DNA of 5,056 bases. It comes from Thermoflexia bacterium (lineage in GTDB: Bacteria > Chloroflexota > Anaerolineae > B4-G1 > SLSP01). The notes under the pieces were generated by a model. The model saw nothing but the letters and a program-made list of their open reading frames with translations, searched no databases and was not told the DNA's origin. The stretch covers positions 1-5,056 of the forward strand of contig JAUWHU010000466.1 in assembly GCA_030605705.1 (NCBI GenBank), written 5' to 3'. Below are positions 1 to 4,987 of the stretch, one piece after another. Each line of letters begins with the position of its first letter. Positions within the stretch are counted from its first letter, which is position 1. Both the position numbers and the translations under genes were made by a program.

Positions 1-90
1 TACCTGGCTCTGGAACGCACCCTACGCGAGGATTTGGACATCGTTCCCCAGGAAAGCCTGCAGAGACTCTACCAGACCCTCCTCCAGTAG
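1..90 (+). CDS. C-terminal end of a BTAD-domain transcriptional activator (partial, 5' end outside window)
   Basis: The first frame is open from base 1 to a TAG at 88-90 and encodes 29 residues, starting YLALERTLREDLD and ending LQRLYQTLLQ. The pattern of Y..LER.L.E.L.I.P...L..LY..LL matches the last two helices of the bacterial transcriptional activator domain (BTAD), the TPR-like helical domain next to the DNA-binding winged helix in SARP/AfsR-type regulators and in large ATPase-containing relatives. Usually the segment reads LGVEPS; here it is LDIVPQ, a mild variant. The rest of the protein is outside the window, so its class (short SARP, or a long form with NB-ARC and TPR repeats) cannot be told. 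It lies 220 bp upstream of a promoter with SARP-like direct repeats, which makes it a natural candidate regulator of that promoter. That link is inference. Family call is fairly sure for so short a fragment. Confidence 0.72.
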   Translation, partial: YLALERTLREDLDIVPQESLQRLYQTLLQ

Positions 91-103
91 CCGGTCTCCG
101 GCT
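89..103 (+). other. Short perfect hairpin overlapping the regulator stop codon
   Basis: AGCCGG (89-94) and CCGGCT (98-103) are perfect complements around a TCT triloop. The position right at the TAG suggests a transcript end structure, but no T-run follows (the next bases are GCCGTCC), so it is not a standard intrinsic terminator. The CCGGTCTC at 91-98 also has an exact complement, GAGACCGG, at 150-157, so an alternative longer-range pairing is possible. Confidence 0.35.
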
Positions 104-178
104 GCCGTCCATTGAAACCAGAATCGGCAGTGAAAAAGCAGCTTGCGCTGAGACCGGTTGATCAGGCACAAAAACCTC

Positions 179-246
179 GTGAAACGTAAAACGTGATGCG
201 TGAAAGGCCACTAGCATTGGATTCCGTTTCACTCGTCACGTTTCAC
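179..246. repeat. Imperfect inverted repeat of GTGAAACG / CGTTTCAC type
   Basis: The left arm (179-205) starts GTGAAACGTAAAACGTGA and ends GTGAAA. The right arm (225-246) contains TTTCACTCGTCACGTTTCAC. ACGTGATGCGTGAAA on the left pairs with the complement of the right arm with two mismatches over 15 bases; about 20 bases lie between the arms. The GTGAAACGT unit is also repeated within each arm. This low-complexity palindromic design is typical of dispersed intergenic repeats in Chloroflexota-like genomes (recollection, not searched). It could equally be a transcript-end hairpin for the regulator, although no T-run follows. It accounts for most of the non-coding stretch between 91 and 288; nothing else coding is visible there. 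Confidence 0.55.
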
Positions 247-288
247 TGCCTGGAATGTAGCATCAAGAGGAATTCACTTACTACCCTG

Positions 289-307
289 CCAGAGAGTCAA
301 ACTCTGG
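289..307 (+). other. Small hairpin just upstream of the promoter
   Basis: CCAGAG (289-294) pairs perfectly with CTCTGG (302-307) around the loop AGTCAAA. There is no T-run after it, so it is weak as a terminator. Its place 4 bp before the first GTCCCC repeat of the promoter could make it a binding site or an insulating structure. Little more can be said. Confidence 0.3.
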
Positions 308-310
308 TTT

Positions 311-340
311 GATGTCCCCGTAAGTCTTTTGTAAGTCCCC
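311..340 (+). promoter_or_regulatory. SARP-type operator: helically phased direct repeats
   Basis: GTAAGTC occurs at 320-326 and again at 331-337, an exact 7-mer repeat with a period of 11 bp and a 4-bp spacer. A third, weaker copy lies upstream: GATGTCCCC (311-319) matches TAAGTCCCC (332-340) at seven of nine positions. The GTC cores start at 314, 324 and 335, so all three face the same side of the helix. The promoter-proximal copy ends 8 bp before the -10 hexamer. Heptamer direct repeats at 11 bp with the proximal copy 8 bp upstream of the -10 are the known layout for SARP activators. The -35 region lies inside the repeats and has no TTGACA, as expected for an activator-dependent promoter. 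The regulator gene ending at position 90 carries the matching domain family. The binding itself is inferred. Confidence 0.65.
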
Positions 341-342
341 TG

Positions 343-358
343 TGGTATAAAAAATGTA
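343..358 (+). promoter_or_regulatory. Extended -10 promoter with start at the ATG (leaderless)
   Basis: TG at 343-344, one base, then TATAAA at 346-351 forms an extended -10 element (five of six bases match TATAAT). Transcription normally starts about 6-8 bases after the hexamer, that is around 357-359, which falls on the ATG at 358. No Shine-Dalgarno sequence precedes this ATG; the upstream bases are TATAAAAAATGT. Together these point to a leaderless mRNA. The exact start site is inferred. Confidence 0.62.
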
Positions 359-582
359 TGCGCACAATTCAGACCTTTGTCCTGCGGTTGCTGGCGGATA
401 CGGAGGAGCCGCAGGCGCTACGCGGCGCGGTTCGCTGCGTGTCCGACGACGAAGAACAAACCTTCACCGACGCGCAATCCTTGCTGGCTTTGCTGCGCGG
501 GGTGTGTCAGGCTGCGGACACAGACGACGTTGAGCAATCCCCGCCACCACGACTTGGAAAGGAGATGATGAGCAGAAAATGA
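358..582 (+). CDS. Small protein of unknown function (74 aa), probably translated from a leaderless mRNA
   Basis: The product starts MRTIQTFVLRLLADTEEP and ends EMMSRK. The first ~47 residues look like a compact alpha/beta unit: a hydrophobic strand (IQTFVLRLL), an acidic turn with EPQALRG, a second strand (AVRCVSD), an acidic stretch (DDEEQTFTD) and a hydrophobic helix (AQSLLALLRGV). The last ~25 residues are polar and proline-containing, probably disordered. There is no signal peptide, so the protein should be cytoplasmic. It sits directly at a well-formed promoter, and the ATG coincides with the predicted transcription start, which is why this start was chosen; the ATG at 354 is in another frame and gives no convincing protein. 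I believe similar short proteins (IQTFVLRLL.D..EP..LRG, SLLALL) occur before large secreted proteins in Chloroflexota, but this is recollection. It could be a regulator, an adaptor, or a translated leader peptide. Function unknown. Confidence 0.66.
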   Translation: MRTIQTFVLRLLADTEEPQALRGAVRCVSDDEEQTFTDAQSLLALLRGVCQAADTDDVEQSPPPRLGKEMMSRK

Positions 583-599
583 CGAATGATCAACGATGA
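558..599 (+). other. Orphan Shine-Dalgarno and six-codon ORF at the end of the small gene
   Basis: AAAGGAG at 558-564 is a good ribosome binding site, and ATG GATG-type starts follow at 565, 568 and 579. The ATG at 579 overlaps the small ORF's TGA (ATGA at 579-582), the classical form of translational coupling, but reads only MTNDQR before a TGA at 597-599; its spacing of 14 bases from the SD is long. No real gene starts here. It may be the remnant of a start region that once served a directly downstream gene, before the repeat at 625-757 came between. This is speculative. Confidence 0.3.
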
Positions 600-624
600 A
601 TGAGTTTACTGAAAAAACTACTTG

Positions 625-757
625 AACCGCCGAGGGCGCAAAGAGCGCCAAGAAAAATTAAGGGAAAGGTTGAGAATCTTGCGAAATCTCATCCAAAACA
701 TAAACAATTTGAAGATAGGCTTTGAAAAACTTTGCGCACTTTGCGTTCTTTGCGGTT
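625..757. repeat. MITE-like inverted repeat with 9-bp CTTTGCG tandem units
   Basis: The left arm at 625-652 starts AACCGC and contains GCGCAAAGAGCG. The right arm at 730-757 is three tandem 9-mers, CTTTGCGCA, CTTTGCGTT and CTTTGCGGT, starting at 730, 739 and 748. Aligned as inverted repeats, the arms agree at 22 of 28 positions, and the first six bases are exact (AACCGC/GCGGTT). The interior (653-729) is AT-rich and non-coding. Elements with AACCGC...GCGCAAAG...CTTTGCG...GCGGTT arms are widespread intergenic repeats in environmental bacterial genomes (from memory). The sequence has no transposase, so it is non-autonomous if mobile. ATGAATGA is present on both sides (596-603 and 782-789), and AAAAAAC flanks it more closely (612-618 and 758-764); either could be a target duplication, but neither is convincing. 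It fills nearly the whole gap between the small ORF and the giant gene. Confidence 0.68.
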
Positions 758-816
758 AAAAAACCTTTTTTCAGCGGAGTCATGAATGACTAACAAGATT
801 CGGTCAAGATTCAGCC

Positions 817-823
817 AAGGAGG
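817..823 (+). promoter_or_regulatory. Ribosome binding site that sets the giant gene's start
   Basis: AAGGAGG, a full Shine-Dalgarno match, lies 7 bases before the ATG at 831. The upstream in-frame ATG at 786 has no comparable site. The ATG at 831 also gives a normal short signal-peptide N-terminus, so 831 is preferred. Confidence 0.88.
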
Positions 824-830
824 AACTGAA

Positions 831-3800
831 ATGATTACTCAACGGACAAACAAACGGAACAGTGTCTGGCTAGGGTTGAGTTTGGCGCTGGCGGCCGTTA
901 CGCTGCTGGCCCTGGGCATCTTGTTGACCAGCAACAGCCTGGCGGCTCCACTGGCGGAGAGCCTGATACGCCCGTTGAACACGAATGTCAGCGGCGTCAT
1001 CACCCAGTCCACTACCTGGGACGTGGGCGGCAGCCCCTACGTGCTGACAAGCGACGTCACGGTGAACCCCGGCGTCACGCTGACTATTGCGCCTGGCGTG
1101 ACCGTGCAGGGCGGTGACAATGTCGAACTTAAAGTGCAAGGCGATTTGCAAGCGCTGGGCATACCTGGTCAACCCATCACCTTTACCTCAGTGAGCGACA
1201 GCGGGGGGGGACAGTGGGCTGGACTGGTCTTCGATGGGGGCGCCGGCCGCCTGCGTCACGCTACGGTGCGGTATGGCGGAGGGACCACTAGCGCCGGCAC
1301 TTACAGCAACATCACTGTGCAGGACGCGCTTGCCGGGGAGGTCGTCCTGGAGAACTGCCAGGTAAACGATAGTCGAAACGTCGTTAGAACCGAATATGGA
1401 TTATACATCAACAACAGCCGGGCAACCATCAGCGACACCCTCTTCAGCGGCAATGGCAATGGAGGCGCTGCTGCGCCCCTCTACATCGCCGGCGCCAGCA
1501 GCGTCGTCACCATGACGAAAAACAGCTTCAGCGGTAATCTTCCCCGCGACCGCATCCTGCTGGCTCCCGGAGCCATGATGGGCCACGATACGACCCTGAC
1601 ACCGCAAACGGTGTCTTACGAATTGGGAAACGACTTCACAGTGCCGTCCACCGTCACCCTGACCCTCGAACCTGGCGTGACGATCATGGGCGGTGATGGT
1701 ATCGAACTCACAGTGCAAGGCAATTTACAGGCACTGGGCACACCTGGTCAACCCATCACCTTCACCTCAGTAGCCGACAGTGGGGGGGCGGAGTGGGCCG
1801 GCGTTTTCTTCGACGGGGGCACAGGCCATTTGCGCCACGCCACGGTGCGGTATGGAGGAGGAGGGAAAAATAGCGCTGGCATTTACAGCAACATCACCGT
1901 GCAGAACACGCTTGCCGGAGAAGTCCACCTGGAGAACTGCCAGGTGAGCGAGAGTCAAAACGCCTTTTATACCGAATACGGGATGTACGTCAACAACGGC
2001 CGGGTCTCCGTCAGCGACACCCTCTTCAGTGGCAATGGCAATGGAGGAGCGGCTGCGCCCCTCTACATCGTCGGCGCCAACAGTGTCGTCACGTTGACGG
2101 AAAATAGCTTCACCGGGAACTCCCGCGACCGCATCGTGCTGGCTCCCGGAGCCATGATGGGGCACGACACAACCCTGACAGCGCAAACGACGCTGCAAGG
2201 CTACGAATTGAAAAGCGACTTCACAGTGCCACCCACCGTCACTCTGACCATCGAACCGGGCGTGACGATCATGGGTCGTGATGACATCGAACTCAAGGTG
2301 CTAGGCGATTTGCAAGCATTGGGCACGGCCAGCCAGCCCATCGCCTTCACCTCAGTGGGCAACAGCACGGCGTACCGGTGGGCCGGCCTTGTCTTCGACG
2401 GAGGTACAGGCCACCTGCGCCACGCCACGGTGCGCTATGGAGGAGGCCATAATAGCACCGGCACCTACAGCAACATCACCGTGCAGAATGTGCTTGCCGG
2501 GGAGGTACACCTGGAGAACTGCCAGGTTCTCGACAGTCAAAACCCCTCTCGCACCGAATACGGCCTATACATCAACAACAGCCGGACAACCGTCCGCGCC
2601 ACCCTCTTCAGCGGCAATGGCAATGGAGGCGCGGCCGCTCCCCTCTACATCGCCGACGCCAGCAGCGTCGTCACTCTGCACAACAACGCCATCATTGACA
2701 ACCACAACGGACTGTATCTAGCCCCTGGCGCCCAGGCAAGTCTGCTGCATACCACCATCGCTCGTAACCGCGGCAGCGGCGTTTACGTTAGAAATGGGAG
2801 CACAGCCATCTTCACCAATACCATCATCTCCGAAAACAGTGTTGGTGTGCGCGTCGATGCTGGCGGTGCGCTCACTATGAATCAAACCCTGTGGGACAAC
2901 AACGGCACAGATGTAGCGGGAACGGTAACCGAGACTGGACACCTGGATGGCCTGGCATTGTTTGACACAGACGGCTACCACCTGACCCGCTACTCGGCGG
3001 CCCTGGGACGGGGCGTGGATGCTGGGCTGAACGATGACATTGACGGCGAAACCCGCCCGCTGCCGACCAATACGGCTCCTGACATGGGCGCAGATGAATA
3101 CGCATTCACACTTGAGGACGATTTAAGCGCTGAGATGTTCGCCCACTCGCCTCAGTGGATCGCTGCCGTTGACCCTGTCAGCGGTCTACCCTACAGCTAT
3201 CTGCGGCAGCGCTTCTTGATCGGGCTTTACTACGGCAGCCCGGATGCAGATCCGCCCGATCTTACCGTTAACGTGACCGATACGCTCCCGGCAGAGCTGA
3301 CCTTTGAGTCGCAGCTAAACAGCCCGCCGATGGACTTTGAGCAGCAAGGTCAGATGCTCTTCTGGCAGACCCAGCAGCCGCTTCCAGTGGATCAGACAGC
3401 CCAGGCGCTATTATCCGCCATCGCCGCAAACCCGGAACCCGGTCAATACACCAACACCGCCGAGGTGACTGCCGGGTCGTGGCGCTTTGACCTACAGGAT
3501 ACCTTTGAGGTCCCCCTTTTCCCACCACTAATTAGTACGCCGGGGAATGGTGAGATTTGCTCATCCAGCGAGACAAGCGACACACAAGTGATCGGCATGG
3601 CACAAGGGAACGCCATTATCAAATTGTATGAGGGTGGCGTCGAAGTGCTTACAACCACTGCTGAGGCCAGCGGGTTTTTCTCTGTAACCTACACTTCCAC
3701 CCGGGTAGGCGTCGATTCGCTGACCACGCTCACCGCGGTGGCCTGTCTACCCAGCGACCTCAGCCAATGCGGCGACCCCAGCAACCCGGTCAACCTGAAA

Positions 3801-4838
3801 CCGATACAGAGTTTCTGGTGTCCCCAAAGATCTTCCTGGACAGTCCCTCCTCCTTCTCCATATCAAGGAACATACAAGTTCATCAATCCTGACACTGGCG
3901 AGTATTCCACCGTGGATTGGGGCATCGTCGGGCCGCGTCACTTTCCGGCTTCGATTATCAGTCTGTACAACGCTAATAGAGGTGGGGACCCACCGGATGT
4001 GTGGATCACCGTGGGCGGCGGCGACCCCATCTACCCGACGAACACCCCGACCCTGCCGCCCTGGGTTTACAATTTTCCTATTCCTATGCGTCCATACGAC
4101 ATCCTCTTCTGGAACCCACTCGACCCGCTCAGTCCTTCTGAGGGAGTCCGCTTAATCGATCCCGATGGGTATATCTTCGACGTGAATCAGGGCTTTGATA
4201 TTGAAAATCCAACTTTGAACGCAGTGGAAGGTGTGACCGTCACCTGCATGGTCTCAATGACTGCATGGGGCGGCTGGGTTCCCTGGCCGGCCCACCTGTA
4301 TGAGAACCAGATCAACCCCCAGGTGACCGGGGAGGAAGGTTACTTCGCCTTCTTCACCCCGCCGGGTCACTACTACTTACAGGTGGAAGGCAGGGCGGCC
4401 ACAGAGGGCGGCCCCTACCAATCATGGCGCAGCCCGGTGGTGGAGGTCTTCAGCGAGGTCGTCCACGTCAACGTGCCGTACACGCCCTGGCCGGCAGAGG
4501 ACATCTCCCAGGTCACGTTGACGGCTGACGGGCCTGAACCAGCGGTGATCACCGTGTCCGCAGGCAGCGCCGTGGAGTGGGTCGCCGAGTTGGACGGCAC
4601 GGTCCCGCCGGAGGCGCGGATGCGCTTGATAGACAATCCGGTGTTGCAGCCGCTGAGCGACCTGGATCCCATCAGTCATACCGTAGGTTGGGATGGAGGC
4701 ATGATGGCACCGGGACGGATCTACCGGCGGCAGTTCACCACGCCAGGGACGTACACCTACACCGACGGTGCCGGGCACAGCGGCCAGGTGGTCGTGACGA
4801 ACTATCGCATTTACCTACCACTGGTGCTGCGGAACTAG
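831..4838 (+). CDS. Giant secreted or surface protein: beta-helix repeats, DUF11-like, Ig-like, carboxypeptidase-regulatory-like and cupredoxin-like modules
   Basis: The protein has 1335 residues from the ATG at 831. Residues 1-38 are a signal peptide: basic RTNKR, hydrophobic core from V12 to L32, probable cut after SLA-38. Residues 55-635 form a right-handed parallel beta-helix: an opening PYVLTSDVTVNPGVTLTI, then three long repeats (70-262, 263-457, 458-634), each with PGVT(I/V), QALG...QPI.FTS, RHATVRYGGG, LENCQV and GNGNGGAAAPLYI. Short helix rungs continue to ~720 (TTIARNRGSGVYV, TIISENSVGVRV), closing with DIDGETRP...PDMGADEY at ~735-757, the usual end of such helices. Next come a DUF11-like domain (~805-893; VTDTLPAELTF, YTNTAEVTAG), an Ig-like domain (~900-990), an unassigned segment starting WCPQ (996-1105), a carboxypeptidase-regulatory/CnaB-like domain (~1108-1222; VEGVTVTC, EEGYFAFFTPPGHYYLQVEG), a cupredoxin-like domain lacking copper ligands (~1224-1324), and the tail IYLPLVLRN. 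No catalytic motif is evident; a polysaccharide-binding or adhesive surface role is inferred. Expression may follow from the promoter at 343-358 or from an unseen one. Confidence 0.93.
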   Translation: MITQRTNKRNSVWLGLSLALAAVTLLALGILLTSNSLAAPLAESLIRPLNTNVSGVITQSTTWDVGGSPYVLTSDVTVNPGVTLTIAPGVTVQGGDNVELKVQGDLQALGIPGQPITFTSVSDSGGGQWAGLVFDGGAGRLRHATVRYGGGTTSAGTYSNITVQDALAGEVVLENCQVNDSRNVVRTEYGLYINNSRATISDTLFSGNGNGGAAAPLYIAGASSVVTMTKNSFSGNLPRDRILLAPGAMMGHDTTLTPQTVSYELGNDFTVPSTVTLTLEPGVTIMGGDGIELTVQGNLQALGTPGQPITFTSVADSGGAEWAGVFFDGGTGHLRHATVRYGGGGKNSAGIYSNITVQNTLAGEVHLENCQVSESQNAFYTEYGMYVNNGRVSVSDTLFSGNGNGGAAAPLYIVGANSVVTLTENSFTGNSRDRIVLAPGAMMGHDTTLTAQTTLQGYELKSDFTVPPTVTLTIEPGVTIMGRDDIELKVLGDLQALGTASQPIAFTSVGNSTAYRWAGLVFDGGTGHLRHATVRYGGGHNSTGTYSNITVQNVLAGEVHLENCQVLDSQNPSRTEYGLYINNSRTTVRATLFSGNGNGGAAAPLYIADASSVVTLHNNAIIDNHNGLYLAPGAQASLLHTTIARNRGSGVYVRNGSTAIFTNTIISENSVGVRVDAGGALTMNQTLWDNNGTDVAGTVTETGHLDGLALFDTDGYHLTRYSAALGRGVDAGLNDDIDGETRPLPTNTAPDMGADEYAFTLEDDLSAEMFAHSPQWIAAVDPVSGLPYSYLRQRFLIGLYYGSPDADPPDLTVNVTDTLPAELTFESQLNSPPMDFEQQGQMLFWQTQQPLPVDQTAQALLSAIAANPEPGQYTNTAEVTAGSWRFDLQDTFEVPLFPPLISTPGNGEICSSSETSDTQVIGMAQGNAIIKLYEGGVEVLTTTAEASGFFSVTYTSTRVGVDSLTTLTAVACLPSDLSQCGDPSNPVNLKPIQSFWCPQRSSWTVPPPSPYQGTYKFINPDTGEYSTVDWGIVGPRHFPASIISLYNANRGGDPPDVWITVGGGDPIYPTNTPTLPPWVYNFPIPMRPYDILFWNPLDPLSPSEGVRLIDPDGYIFDVNQGFDIENPTLNAVEGVTVTCMVSMTAWGGWVPWPAHLYENQINPQVTGEEGYFAFFTPPGHYYLQVEGRAATEGGPYQSWRSPVVEVFSEVVHVNVPYTPWPAEDISQVTLTADGPEPAVITVSAGSAVEWVAELDGTVPPEARMRLIDNPVLQPLSDLDPISHTVGWDGGMMAPGRIYRRQFTTPGTYTYTDGAGHSGQVVVTNYRIYLPLVLRN
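1038..2732 (+). repeat. Three tandem in-frame DNA repeats (579, 585 and ~531 bp) inside the giant gene
   Basis: Units run 1038-1616, 1617-2201 and 2202-2732, each starting at the codon for Y in YVLT/YELG/YELK. The same landmarks recur with a shift of 579 and 585 bp; for example CCTGGCGTGAC at 1092, at 1671, and as CCGGGCGTGAC at 2256. The DNA is strongly conserved, including synonymous positions: the block around GCCATGATGGG near the ends of units 1 and 2 is nearly identical. Unit 3 loses the closing MMGHDTTLT segment and runs into ordinary beta-helix rungs. The first ~25 codons of unit 1 differ most, as expected for the N-terminal cap. This indicates intragenic duplication or ongoing gene conversion, and the copy number may vary between strains. 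Confidence 0.9.
4809..4835 (+). other. C-terminal tail IYLPLVLRN (putative export/anchoring tag)
   Basis: The last nine residues (1327-1335) follow directly after the final beta-sandwich. Endings of the form (V/I)YLP(L/V)V(L/M)(R/K) recur at the very C-terminus of many exported Chloroflexota proteins (from memory). There is no LPXTG motif, no C-terminal transmembrane helix, and no Type IX-like domain here, so the short tail is the only candidate for a sorting or anchoring signal. Function is not established. Confidence 0.6.
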
Positions 4839-4849
4839 CATTGAGAAAG

Positions 4850-4884
4850 GCGCGTAGGGCGGACTGGCAATCCGCCCTACGCGC
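4850..4884. repeat. Perfect 14-bp-arm palindromic repeat downstream of the giant gene
   Basis: GCGCGTAGGGCGGA (4850-4863) pairs perfectly with TCCGCCCTACGCGC (4871-4884) across the loop CTGGCAA. It lies 12 bp after the stop codon. The hairpin is very stable, but the following bases are AACAGGG rather than T residues, so it may stabilise or end the transcript without being a standard intrinsic terminator. Translated, its strands read ADWQSALR and ADCQSALR, peptides that turn up widely in spurious bacterial gene calls because this kind of GTAGGGCGGA repeat is dispersed in many genomes. I therefore take it as a REP-like dispersed element. Confidence 0.72.
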
Positions 4885-4916
4885 AACAGGGACACTATCA
4901 ACCCGGGAACCACAGC

Positions 4917-4944
4917 AAAACGGCCCCGTTCTTATTCGGGGCCG
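4917..4944 (-). terminator. Intrinsic terminator of the tRNA-Gln transcript
   Basis: CGGCCCCG (4921-4928) and CGGGGCCG (4937-4944) form a perfect 8-bp GC-rich stem with an 8-base loop. On the - strand the stem is followed by TTTT (AAAA at 4917-4920 on the + strand). It lies 43 bases after the tRNA 3' end, as expected for a terminator of that gene. On the + strand it could also help block the converging transcript, though no T-run follows on that side. Confidence 0.75.
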
Positions 4945-4956
4945 CTGCGAGACAAC

Positions 4957-4969
4957 GGGGGCGACCCCC
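4957..4969. other. Small GC hairpin in the tRNA trailer
   Basis: GGGGG (4957-4961) and CCCCC (4965-4969) flank the triloop CGA. It sits between the tRNA 3' end and the terminator and could be a structure in the tRNA 3' trailer. It may be chance in GC-rich sequence. Confidence 0.25.
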
Positions 4970-4987
4970 AAGGCCGCCGCTATTCTT

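Noticed and set aside
354..356. ATG at 354 as an alternative start near the promoter
   Set aside because: It is out of frame with the small ORF and gives an arginine- and glycine-rich product without protein-like pattern; it also lies upstream of the predicted transcription start.
418..651. Open frame on the - strand opposite the small ORF
   Set aside because: It spans the edge of the repeat element, has no ribosome binding site, and looks like a shadow of the + strand gene.
754..771. GGTT-AAAA-AACC followed by six T residues, resembling a + strand terminator
   Set aside because: A four-base-pair stem with two A-T pairs is too weak. It is better explained as the end of the repeat element plus AT-rich flank.
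786..830. Longer N-terminus of the giant protein from the ATG at 786
   Set aside because: No ribosome binding site precedes it, and it adds 15 polar residues before the signal peptide. AAGGAGG 7 bases before the ATG at 831 fits far better.
1038..2732. Repeats considered as a CRISPR array or a VNTR
   Set aside because: Units are ~580 bp, in frame, and encode conserved beta-helix rungs; there are no short repeats with unique spacers.
870..4778. Many - strand open frames opposite the giant gene
   Set aside because: They follow the codon periodicity of the + strand gene, have His/Arg-rich compositions, and recur with the internal DNA repeats. They are shadows.
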